This document shows, one piece after another, positions 18,040 through 26,150 of a stretch of 64,000 bases of DNA. Source of the DNA: Planctomycetota bacterium. Lineage in GTDB: Bacteria; Planctomycetota; Phycisphaerae; Phycisphaerales; SM1A02. The notes beneath the pieces are model-generated. The model saw only the letters and a program-made list of their open reading frames with translations. It did no database searches and was not told the DNA's origin. Numbering within the stretch: position 1 is the first letter of the stretch; each line of letters opens with the position of its first letter. The position numbers were made by a program, and so were the translations under genes. The stretch lies in assembly GCA_022566535.1 (NCBI GenBank), contig JADFIR010000004.1, positions 1 to 64,000 of the forward strand, in the 5' to 3' direction.

Positions 18040-18780
18040 ATGCCCACCATCACCGACAACGCGATCTGCATTCGCCGATGGGACTACTCTGAGACCTCGC
18101 AGACCGTAAGCTTCTTTGCGCGCCGCCACGGCATCATTCGCGGGCTTCTCAAAGGCGCCAAGCGCGCCAAGGGCAGGTTTGGCGGCGGCATCGACCTGCT
18201 GACCTATGGTGAGATCGTTGCGATCGTCCGCCCGGACAGTGATCTCGCCACGGTGACCCACTGGCACCTTCTGGAGATCTACCGGGCGCTGCACCAGCAC
18301 CTTGCGGCCAACCGAGCCGGCCTGTACATGGCCGACTTGGTCCACCACATGCTCCGCGAGCACGATCCGCATCCGCGACTGTTCGACGCGCTGCGGTCCG
18401 CGCTCGCCGGGCTGGAAGACGTACATCACGCTGCGGGGACGTTGCTGCGATTTCAATGGTCGCTGCTATGCGAGACCGGCTATCGGCCACAACTGGATCG
18501 TGACGCTGCCTCCGGCAAGGCGCTGCCGCCAACTTCTGCGACGCTTGCGTTCTCGGCCACGGCCGGCGGCGTGGTCGCCGACACCGCCCCGGCAGATTGC
18601 TGGCGGGTGCGCCGGGAAACCATCGATCTCATCCGGTCGGTCGCGGCCGGCAATCCGACCGACGCGTTCGACGGACAACTCATTGAACGTGCCAATCGCC
18701 TGCTTGGCGCTTACATCAGGGAGCTGATTGGCGTTGAGCCGCCAACGATGAAGTGGATGTTGGGCGACCTTGGGGCCTGA
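18040..18780 (+). CDS. recO: DNA repair protein RecO
   Basis: A 246-residue recombination mediator that acts with RecR to load RecA on SSB-coated DNA. The OB-fold start ITDNAICIRRWDYSETSQTV, then FFARRHGIIRGLLKGAKRAK with its basic DNA-binding surface, and LVHHMLREHDPHPRLFDAL are characteristic. Zinc-ligand cysteines found in some RecO proteins are absent. It ends 6 bases before the convergent end of the M16 peptidase gene. Confidence 0.92.
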   Translation: MPTITDNAICIRRWDYSETSQTVSFFARRHGIIRGLLKGAKRAKGRFGGGIDLLTYGEIVAIVRPDSDLATVTHWHLLEIYRALHQHLAANRAGLYMADLVHHMLREHDPHPRLFDALRSALAGLEDVHHAAGTLLRFQWSLLCETGYRPQLDRDAASGKALPPTSATLAFSATAGGVVADTAPADCWRVRRETIDLIRSVAAGNPTDAFDGQLIERANRLLGAYIRELIGVEPPTMKWMLGDLGA

Positions 18781-18786
18781 GTTGAA

Positions 18787-20007
18787 TCACTCCGGGGCAA
18801 GCCGACCGATGACTCGCGGGCGAAACGGGAATGCCCGGTAGACGCTTCGCAGATCATCAAGCGTAACCGCGTTGATCCGCCGCAGTTCATCTTCAAGCGA
18901 TCGGTACCGGCCGGTGTACGTCCACAGCCGCCCCAGCCGTTGCATACGCCCGGCGGGCAACTCCCCTTGGAGGGTCGCGGCAGTGGCGATCTTACTGCGG
19001 ACCCGCGCCAGATCATCCTCGGTAAGGGAATCGACCAACCCCTCGATCTGCTCGCACGCCACCTGTTCGACACGTTTGGCGTCGTCGGGCGAGCACACGT
19101 AATAGAGCATGTACTCGCCCACACGATCGCGCCCATCGTATCCAACGCGGGCTTCCTCCGCCAAACCGGTCTCGATCAAGGCCCAATAGAGCCGCGATCC
19201 TTCCGCATCGCCGAGGATTTGAGCCAGCATCGCCGCCGGATAGCGTCGTTCGTCCTGTATGGGTGGCGCCGGCGCGGCCATGATCGCATAGTGGCGGTTC
19301 ACCTTCGCCGAGCGGATCATGAACTCGTCGTCAACACATTCGAGCGCTGGGTACCGCCGGCGTGGCTGGGTGGTTTGCCAACGGCCGCAATGGCGTGACA
19401 GGCGCTGCAACATCACGTCGAAATCGAGCCGGCCGGCCAGCGCGACCGTGGTGTTGTCGCCCGAGTACCGTCGCGTGAAATACTCCTGCATCTGGGCGGA
19501 GGTGAGGCGTTCGATAGTTTTGGGGGTCCCCAGCACGCGATGACTCAGCGGGTGGGTGCGGTAGTACGCCTCCATCGTCCGCTCGTAGAGGACCCAGAAG
19601 GGTTGGTCCTCATACATCGCGATCTCTTCGAGAATGACACCCTTCTCGTCGTCGAAGTCCTTCTGACGCAGAGCCGGTCGAAGGATGTCGGCCAGGATTT
19701 CCTGGGCTCGAGGCAAATGCTCCGGCAACGCGTGCGCCCAGAATGCGGTCACCTCGCCGCTTGTGTACGCATTGTGATCGGCCCCGATTTCGTCGAACTG
19801 CCGGTCAACGTCCGCCGCCGTTCGCGTCTGGGTGCCCTTGAACATCATGTGCTCGAGGAAATGGCTGACCCCCATCACCGCGGGATCTTCATCGCGGCCG
19901 CCGGTCTTGACAAAGAATCCGATCGCGGCGGTGTGAGCCTGGGAATCCACCTCGCCAATCACCGCAAGGCCGTTGTCCAGCACCGCCTGTTTGAATTGGA
20001 CAGCCAT
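18787..20007 (-). CDS. M16 family zinc peptidase
   Basis: A 406-residue processing-peptidase-like protein. The inverted zinc motif HFLEH (in MGVSHFLEHMMFKGT, about residue 50) and the downstream glutamate region EEIAMYEDQP are intact, so it should be catalytic. YFTRRYSGDNTTVALAG and YMLYYVCSPDDAKRVEQV match the second half of the M16B domain. The start MAVQFKQAVLDNGLAVIGE follows the family; the open frame upstream lacks similarity. Substrate unknown. Confidence 0.93.
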   Translation of the reverse strand: MAVQFKQAVLDNGLAVIGEVDSQAHTAAIGFFVKTGGRDEDPAVMGVSHFLEHMMFKGTQTRTAADVDRQFDEIGADHNAYTSGEVTAFWAHALPEHLPRAQEILADILRPALRQKDFDDEKGVILEEIAMYEDQPFWVLYERTMEAYYRTHPLSHRVLGTPKTIERLTSAQMQEYFTRRYSGDNTTVALAGRLDFDVMLQRLSRHCGRWQTTQPRRRYPALECVDDEFMIRSAKVNRHYAIMAAPAPPIQDERRYPAAMLAQILGDAEGSRLYWALIETGLAEEARVGYDGRDRVGEYMLYYVCSPDDAKRVEQVACEQIEGLVDSLTEDDLARVRSKIATAATLQGELPAGRMQRLGRLWTYTGRYRSLEDELRRINAVTLDDLRSVYRAFPFRPRVIGRLAPE

Positions 20008-20073
20008 TCCGCCAGGATAGCGGCAATCCGAAGGGGAGCGTCGCAAGATTGCGATTCCAGCCATCGCCGTGGC

Positions 20074-20108
20074 GCGAAGCCGCAAGCGGCGCCGCGCCAA
20101 GTCGCAAG
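20074..20108. repeat. CCGCTTGCGGCTTCGC-type repeat (inverted copy plus partial copy)
   Basis: GCGAAGCCGCAAGCGG at 20074-20089 is the reverse complement of the 16-mer found three times inside mnmE and once after nusG. A partial copy (CGCAAGCGGCC) follows. The element lies just upstream of the M16 peptidase start. Confidence 0.6.
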
Positions 20109-20118
20109 CGGCCTGATC

Positions 20119-20766
20119 TCACGCGCGAGCGTAGACCGCGCGGATGCATTGTACGGACGGATCCTCGTCGTCGGAAAACGAGCTGACCGGCCCATCGGGG
20201 ACCAGCCCGGCCAACGCTGTCGCCTCCCGCAGCTCATTCTCCGTAAGCGGCCACGGCGGACCATCGTGAAGGGCGACCGGATCATCGGCGCCGCGGCAGA
20301 TAAGCAACAGGCGCCCGTGCGGCGTCATCAGGTCGGCCAGCGCCGCAACGGTCCGGTTGCGAAGGTCGGGCGTGAGCGACTCAATATTGTGGACCTCCAC
20401 GACCAGGTCGAAGCGTCGCCGCCAGCGAGCCGGCGGGTTGAACAGGTCGGCTTGGCGGTAGCAATCCACGTGGTCCGGGTCCAGGCGATTGGCCCACCGG
20501 ACGGCGGTCGCGCTGCAATCAAATGCGGTCACCTCATAGCCTCGTCGGATGACCTCGCGGGCATCGTCGCCCAGCCCGCAACCGACGACCGCCACGCGGG
20601 CCCCGCAGCGAATCAGCGCCGGCGCGACGGCGTTGAACCAGTTGACCAGGGCCGGGCTCGGTCGGCGATCCGACCAGGGGATCCCGTGCGGGTCACCATC
20701 CGCTTGGGCATAGATCGACTCGAAGTAATCGACCGTCGTGGCTGTCAGTTCAGTGGTTGTAGGCAT
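20119..20766 (-). CDS. SAM-dependent methyltransferase
   Basis: A 215-residue class I methyltransferase. Motif I is RVAVVGCGLGDDAREV, followed by an acidic strand end VTAFDCSATAV, FDLVVEVHNIESL as motif II and HGRLLLICRGADD as the beta-5 region. The N-terminal YFESIYAQADGDPHGIPW is the kind of cap seen in TPMT-like and small-molecule methyltransferases. Acceptor unknown. It is followed by the M16 gene on the same strand, separated by a repeat. Confidence 0.88.
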   Translation of the reverse strand: MPTTTELTATTVDYFESIYAQADGDPHGIPWSDRRPSPALVNWFNAVAPALIRCGARVAVVGCGLGDDAREVIRRGYEVTAFDCSATAVRWANRLDPDHVDCYRQADLFNPPARWRRRFDLVVEVHNIESLTPDLRNRTVAALADLMTPHGRLLLICRGADDPVALHDGPPWPLTENELREATALAGLVPDGPVSSFSDDEDPSVQCIRAVYARA

Positions 20767-21078
20767 GATCCGCTCCCATCGGCCCCGAGGCGGCGCGGCT
20801 CAAGGTTGATCCAGAATAACCAATCTGGACCAACTTGGCTATCAAAATCAACAAATCAAGTGCAGGCAACAACTTATAGGCATGTTCCGGAACGCAGAAT
20901 CTTCCTAGATTGCCGGGTTTGGGCCAACATTGCACCTGATCATCGCACCGGCGTGCGTGGGCGGCAATTCGGCCTGGCAGCCGCGGATGCATATCCGCGG
21001 GCAATATCCGACCGGCAATGGAGCGGCGAGCTCGCGGGGGTGAACCGCTGGGCGCAGGGTGTTACGAGGCGCTCATGC
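20767..21078. other. Intergenic interval, AT-richer, with one palindrome
   Basis: No convincing gene. The part 20805-20910 is clearly AT-richer than its surroundings (for example TATCAAAATCAACAAATCAA) and probably carries the promoter of the methyltransferase gene on the minus strand. A palindrome GCCGCGGAT..ATCCGCGGGC occurs near 20980-21003. Confidence 0.45.
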
Positions 21079-22560
21079 TCATGCATGGATTATGCGGCCT
21101 TCGGCGGCCAGCGCTGCTTCGTGGATGCCTTCGGCCATCGTGGGATGGGCGTGCACGGTGGAGATAATGTCCTCGGCGGTGGCCTCCAGCCGTTTGGCCA
21201 GGCCCAGCTCGGCGATGAGCTCCGACGCGTCCTCGCCGATGATATGTGCGCCCAGGATTTCTCCGTAGGGCTTAGAGGTGATGATCTTCACCAGCCCGTC
21301 GGTCGCGCCTACCGCGATGGCCTTGCCGTGGCTCTTGAGCTGGAACTTGCCCACCTGATAGTCGACGCCCTTTTCCTTGACCGCGCGCTCGGTCATGCCT
21401 ATCGAGGCGATCTGCGGGTTGCAATAGGTGCAGCCGGGGATCGACTCGTAATCCACGCCGAGCGTGCGGTGACCGGCGATCCGCTCCACGCATGTGACCG
21501 CTTCCTCCGAGGCCAGATGGGCCAGCCAAGGCGGGCCGATGACATCGCCGATCGCATAAATCCCCGGAACCGCCGTTTGGTAGGTCGGCTCGGCAACATC
21601 CCGGTAGTCCACCTTAATATGGTCCTTCACAACAGCAACGCCCAGACTGTCATCAAACAGCCCGTCGAACCGTCCCTGTACGCCGACCGCGACGAGAACA
21701 ACCTCGCAATCAATCGTCTGCGTTTGGGCTTCGTTGTTGACATCAACGATCGTGACCCTATGCCCGCCGTCGGGACCGGCATCGATCGCCTTGACCGTGT
21801 GGCCGGTATGAATGGTCATCCCCTGCTTGGCGAACACGCGCTCGGCCAACTTGCAAACATCGTCGTCTTCAATAGGCAGGATTCGATCGAGAATCTCCAC
21901 CACCGTTACATGGGTGCCCAGAGCATTATAAAAGTAAGCGAACTCCATTCCGATCGCGCCGGAGCCGACGATGAGCATCGACTTGGGCTGCTTCGGGAGG
22001 ATCATCGCTTCATATGAAGAGATGATCGACGTACCGTTGCAAGGCGCGAACGGGAGCTGCTTCGGGGCCGCGCCGGTTGCGATAAGGACACGATCAGCGG
22101 TCAGGGTCATCTTCGGCTCCCCGGTCCCCGCCCCGCTGTAGTAGTCGCCGGCCGGCTCATGCACCGCGACCTGGCAGGGGCTGTGCGCAGTCTTACCGCT
22201 GAGAACCGTGGCGTGACCTTGATGATGATCGACCTTGTTCTTCTTGAAGAGGTACGCGACGCCGTTGTTGAGGGTCGAAGTGATGTCGCGGCTTCGCCCG
22301 ATGACCTTGGACCAGTTGAGCTTGACGCGCTCGAACTCGATCCCCCATTGCTCGCCGTGGGTCACGGCTTCACGATACAGCTGGGCGTTGTGCAGCAGGG
22401 CCTTGGTCGGGATGCAGCCCCAGTTCAGGCACACGCCCCCAAGCTTGTCGCGCTCAATGCACGCGGTGCGCAGGCCGAGCTGAGCGGCGCGGATGGCTCC
22501 GACATACCCCCCGGGCCCGCTGCCGATGACAATCAAGTCGTAGTGCTTCGCCTCAGCCAC
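21079..22560 (-). CDS. lpdA: Dihydrolipoyl dehydrogenase
   Basis: A 493-residue flavoprotein (E3 of 2-oxo-acid dehydrogenases and the glycine cleavage system). FAD motif GSGPGGYVGA, redox disulfide in GGVCLNWGCIPTKALL, NAD motif GSGAIGMEFAYFYNALG, and the terminal HAHPTMAEGIHEAAL with the catalytic His-Glu pair are all present. A GTG at 22560 yields the usual start (M)AEAKHYDLIVIGSG and has AAGGA eight bases upstream; ATGs at 22569 and 22605 are alternatives without a sensible spacer. No E1 or E2 gene is nearby. Confidence 0.96.
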   Translation of the reverse strand: MAEAKHYDLIVIGSGPGGYVGAIRAAQLGLRTACIERDKLGGVCLNWGCIPTKALLHNAQLYREAVTHGEQWGIEFERVKLNWSKVIGRSRDITSTLNNGVAYLFKKNKVDHHQGHATVLSGKTAHSPCQVAVHEPAGDYYSGAGTGEPKMTLTADRVLIATGAAPKQLPFAPCNGTSIISSYEAMILPKQPKSMLIVGSGAIGMEFAYFYNALGTHVTVVEILDRILPIEDDDVCKLAERVFAKQGMTIHTGHTVKAIDAGPDGGHRVTIVDVNNEAQTQTIDCEVVLVAVGVQGRFDGLFDDSLGVAVVKDHIKVDYRDVAEPTYQTAVPGIYAIGDVIGPPWLAHLASEEAVTCVERIAGHRTLGVDYESIPGCTYCNPQIASIGMTERAVKEKGVDYQVGKFQLKSHGKAIAVGATDGLVKIITSKPYGEILGAHIIGEDASELIAELGLAKRLEATAEDIISTVHAHPTMAEGIHEAALAAEGRIIHA

Positions 22561-22860
22561 GATCAGCATCCTTTCCGGTGGCGCTGGTTGAGATGGGTGT
22601 GACATTGTAACTCGGCCCGCCGGACGATGGCGGCATCACCGGTGCCAGGGGCGAAGCCACTCCAGGCCGATATCTAGATCCGCCCGTCAAGTGCCACCTG
22701 CTTCAAGCCGATAATGCGACCGGCCAACCATGTCACGCGACCAAAGGGATCTCGTCATGTTCGTGGCCCGAACGCGCCCACGGCTGGGCCGTGACAGGTC
22801 GAGACAACCGTCAATCCATCCGGCAAACGCAGTTGTTGTTCGATGCGGAGGGGCAGCGTG

Positions 22861-25221
22861 ATGGGCAACCGGCCCAGCCAGCAGACAAAATCGCATACTC
22901 GCACCCAGCTGACACTGGCGTTCGTGGTCGTGCTGGGCGTGTGCGTCGCGTTACCAGCCTTCGTGGGACTCTCGTGGTGGTGGATGCAACGGGATTTTCG
23001 AGTGATCACCGAGATCGCGTTGCCGCGCGTGGATGCGGCGATGGAGATGGAGATCAACACCCTGGGCACCGGGCTGGCCGTGGCCCAGTACCTCCATGAC
23101 TACCAAGACGGGCACCTGCAGCGCATCCACAAGGACCGGCTGGACTTCGAGCAGGCACTGGCGACCTATCGCCGGCTGGCTCCGCCCGGCAGCGTGGAGT
23201 CGGAGTTTGCCGAGCAAGCCCAGCAGCTCTATGGGCAGTTTCGCAAGGTCGGCGACGAGTTGATCGCGACCGATCGCCGAATCCTTGCTCAGCTGGAAAC
23301 CGCGGGCGATCGCCTGAGGGCGATCGACAATCTGCTGGATGAGAAGCTGCAACCGGCGGCGGACACAGATGAACTCAGACTGCTCATGCATCTGGAGATC
23401 GACGTCAACGAGATGTCCCGCCGGTTCAACGCCTACCTCACGACCGCAAACGAAGCGGTGCTCTCCGAATCGTTGGCCGGAGATGAGCAGGAGTTCCGCC
23501 AAGACCTGGCCACGCTCCAGTCAATGTCGCTTTCACAGCAGGAACAGGCATGGGCCAAGGAGCTGGGCCGGCTCTTTGAAGAAGTGGTCGCAGGGCACGC
23601 GACCGTCTACCAGGACAAACAGCTCTTGGATGGCGGCGTGGAGGATTTTGCTCGCCTCCGCATCGCGCTGGATGACCTGCTGGATGATGAGATCCAGCAG
23701 CGGGCGGTCGAGGACATCCGCAGCGCCTCCTCCGCGGCCACGAGCCGGATGAAATGGTTCACCTGGGCCGCCGTGGCCCTTACCGGGGCAGCGTTGCTGC
23801 TGCTGGTTCCGATTCTGAGACTCGCACGGCAGATAGCCGACACGGAGCGGCGACTGCGTGAGAGAGAACAGCAGCTTCGCCATGATGCGCTGCACGATTC
23901 TCTGACCGGCTTATCCAATCGAGCCCTGCTGACGGATCGCATCGAGCAATGTATCGAGCGCGCGAAGCGCCACCGCGACTACAGATTCGCCTTGCTCTTC
24001 CTGGACCTCGACCGGTTCAAGGTGATCAACGACAGCCTGGGGCACACGGTGGGGGATCAACTCCTGGTGGCAATCGCCCAGCGACTCGACGGGTCCCTGC
24101 GATCAACGGACACCGTGGCTCGTGACGACCAGGAGATTCTTGCCCGCCTTGGTGGAGACGAGTTCGTCGTTCTGCTGGACGATATCCGAGACGACACGGA
24201 CGCCAGCCGTGTCGCGGAGCGAATCCTGGCCGAACTGTCACCGGCCTTTCAGCTGGAAGGGCACGAGATCACCGCCAGCGCCAGCATCGGCATCGCGCTG
24301 AGCCGCACCGGCTACGACCGGGCTGAGGACATGCTGCGCGACGCCGACACCGCGATGTATCATGCCAAGGCCGCGGGTAGGAGCCGGTATCAGGTGTTTG
24401 ACAAGCCCATGCATGAGCGTGCCGTGCAGCGCCTGCAATTGGAAAGCGACCTTGGCCGGGCACTCGAGCGGCAGCAGTTCGAGCTGCTTTACCAGCCCAT
24501 CGTGTCGCTCAAGACCGCCAGGGTCACGGCCTTCGAGGCCCTGATCCGCTGGAACCACCCGAAGCGCGGTGTCGTTTCCCCCGCAGACTTCATTCCCGTG
24601 GCCGAGGAGACCGGGTTGATCGTGCCCATCGGCCGGTGGGTGCTCCACGAGGCGTGCCGGCAGTTGGGCGCCTGGCGGGAGCAGCTTCCCTCCGCTGAGG
24701 CGCTGACGATCAACGTCAACATCGCAAAGAGGCAGGTCTCAGAGGGCAATCTGGCTCAAGACGTCACGAAGGTGCTGAGAGGGACCGGGATTGACAGCCA
24801 GTCCTTGAAGCTGGAGATCACCGAAACCGTGATCATGGAGAATCATGATTCGATCATGGTGGTGCTTGAGGAACTCAAGGAGCTTGGCATTCGGCTGCAG
24901 ATGGACGACTTCGGTACGGGCTATTCATCGCTCAGCTACCTGCACCGCTTCCCGCTGGATGTGCTCAAGATCGACCGCGTGTTCATGAGCAATCTGGACG
25001 CCAACGTGGAGTATGCCGCCGTCGTCCACGCCATCGTAACTCTGGCGCACAACCTCAACATGGAAGTCACCGCCGAAGGTATCGAGACGCCCGAGCAACT
25101 GGCGCAGATCCTCGCCCTGGACTGCGACTACGCCCAGGGATTCCTGTTCTCCAAGCCGCTGGGCGCCACGGAGGCGGAGGCGATCATCGGCAAGAAGTTC
25201 CTCCTTCACCAGGCCGCGTAA
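22861..25221 (+). CDS. Membrane GGDEF-EAL protein (diguanylate cyclase/phosphodiesterase)
   Basis: A 786-residue cyclic-di-GMP signalling protein. TM1 near residues 17-42 and TM2 near 295-315 enclose a mostly helical periplasmic sensor of about 250 residues. Then a GGDEF domain (HDSLTGLSNRALL, DLDRFKVINDSLGH, intact LGGDEFVVLL) and an EAL domain (FEALIRW, LEITETVIMEN, DDFGTGYSSLSYL, EGIETPEQ) follow. Both active-site motifs are intact; no RxxD inhibitory site is evident before GGDEF. The ATG at 22861 is preceded by CGGAGGGG with good spacing, which decides it over the ATG at 22843. Confidence 0.94.
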   Translation: MGNRPSQQTKSHTRTQLTLAFVVVLGVCVALPAFVGLSWWWMQRDFRVITEIALPRVDAAMEMEINTLGTGLAVAQYLHDYQDGHLQRIHKDRLDFEQALATYRRLAPPGSVESEFAEQAQQLYGQFRKVGDELIATDRRILAQLETAGDRLRAIDNLLDEKLQPAADTDELRLLMHLEIDVNEMSRRFNAYLTTANEAVLSESLAGDEQEFRQDLATLQSMSLSQQEQAWAKELGRLFEEVVAGHATVYQDKQLLDGGVEDFARLRIALDDLLDDEIQQRAVEDIRSASSAATSRMKWFTWAAVALTGAALLLLVPILRLARQIADTERRLREREQQLRHDALHDSLTGLSNRALLTDRIEQCIERAKRHRDYRFALLFLDLDRFKVINDSLGHTVGDQLLVAIAQRLDGSLRSTDTVARDDQEILARLGGDEFVVLLDDIRDDTDASRVAERILAELSPAFQLEGHEITASASIGIALSRTGYDRAEDMLRDADTAMYHAKAAGRSRYQVFDKPMHERAVQRLQLESDLGRALERQQFELLYQPIVSLKTARVTAFEALIRWNHPKRGVVSPADFIPVAEETGLIVPIGRWVLHEACRQLGAWREQLPSAEALTINVNIAKRQVSEGNLAQDVTKVLRGTGIDSQSLKLEITETVIMENHDSIMVVLEELKELGIRLQMDDFGTGYSSLSYLHRFPLDVLKIDRVFMSNLDANVEYAAVVHAIVTLAHNLNMEVTAEGIETPEQLAQILALDCDYAQGFLFSKPLGATEAEAIIGKKFLLHQAA

Positions 25222-25333
25222 TCACCTCACCGGTCGGTCCAAAGCCGGGGCACAGTAGCACCATTGCTCCGGACGTTGACGGCCGTACCGTGCGCATCTA
25301 GCATCCGCCTCCTGTTCGATGTAGGAGCGCATC

Positions 25334-26089
25334 GTGCCGACGGCCATCATTAGCGACATCCACGCCAACCTCGAGGCGCTACAGGTGGTGCTCGATCACA
25401 TCGACACCCAGAACATCGATCGCATCATCTGTCTGGGCGATATTCTCGGTTATGGCCCGAGCCCTGTGGAGTGCGTCGATCTGGTGGCCGACCGCTGTGA
25501 ATGGTCGTTGATGGGCAATCACGACTTCGGCGTGGTCTACGAGCCGACCAACTTCAACCTCGCCGCGGAGCAGGCCGCGTACTGGTCCAGAGAGCAGTTC
25601 GAAGCTCAACCGGGCAGCGACGAGAGCGCGAAGCGTTGGGAGTTTCTCAGTCGGCTTCGCGTGCGGGTGAGCTTCGACAGCTTCTTGTGCGTTCACGGCA
25701 CGCCCCGCCGGCCGATCAACGAGTATCTCTTCCCGGAGGACGCCGTGAACTCTCCCGTGAAGATGCAGCAGATCTTCGAGCTGATCGACCGGTACTGCCT
25801 GGTCGGCCACACCCATGTCCCCGGAGTGTTTACCGACGAGCCGGACTTCTATCCGCCGGAGGATCTTGACGGGGAATACAAGCTTCGCGAGGATGAGAAG
25901 GCGATCATCAACCCCGGCTCGGTCGGCCAACCGCGCGACCTCGACCCGCGGGCCAGCTACGCCGTCATCGACGACGATCGCGTCAGATTCATCCGCCTGG
26001 AGTACGATATCGATGCGGTCGTGGCCAAGATCCGCAGCGTCCCGGAGCTTCTGGATTGGCTGGGTGACCGGCTCTACGAAGGCAGATAA
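25334..26089 (+). CDS. Calcineurin-like metallophosphoesterase
   Basis: A 251-residue phosphoesterase with all metal-site motifs: ISDIHANLEAL, CLGDILGYGPSP, MGNHD, CVHGTP and VGHTHVPGVF, ending with INPGSVGQPRD. This order is the YfcE/MJ0936-like branch, usually a phosphodiesterase of unknown natural substrate. It opens with GTG. It is a single gene between the GGDEF-EAL gene and yidC. Confidence 0.93.
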   Translation: MPTAIISDIHANLEALQVVLDHIDTQNIDRIICLGDILGYGPSPVECVDLVADRCEWSLMGNHDFGVVYEPTNFNLAAEQAAYWSREQFEAQPGSDESAKRWEFLSRLRVRVSFDSFLCVHGTPRRPINEYLFPEDAVNSPVKMQQIFELIDRYCLVGHTHVPGVFTDEPDFYPPEDLDGEYKLREDEKAIINPGSVGQPRDLDPRASYAVIDDDRVRFIRLEYDIDAVVAKIRSVPELLDWLGDRLYEGR

Positions 26090-26150
26090 CTCACGGCCTG
26101 CCGAGTGGCGCGACCGCCCGGTGGGCCGATGATCGTCGGTGTCTTCCCGC

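Noticed and set aside
19540-22017. An 825-codon open frame on the plus strand opposite the M16 peptidase, methyltransferase and lpdA genes
   Set aside because: It spans three unrelated genes on the other strand and encodes Arg/His/Asp-rich sequence typical of antisense frames.
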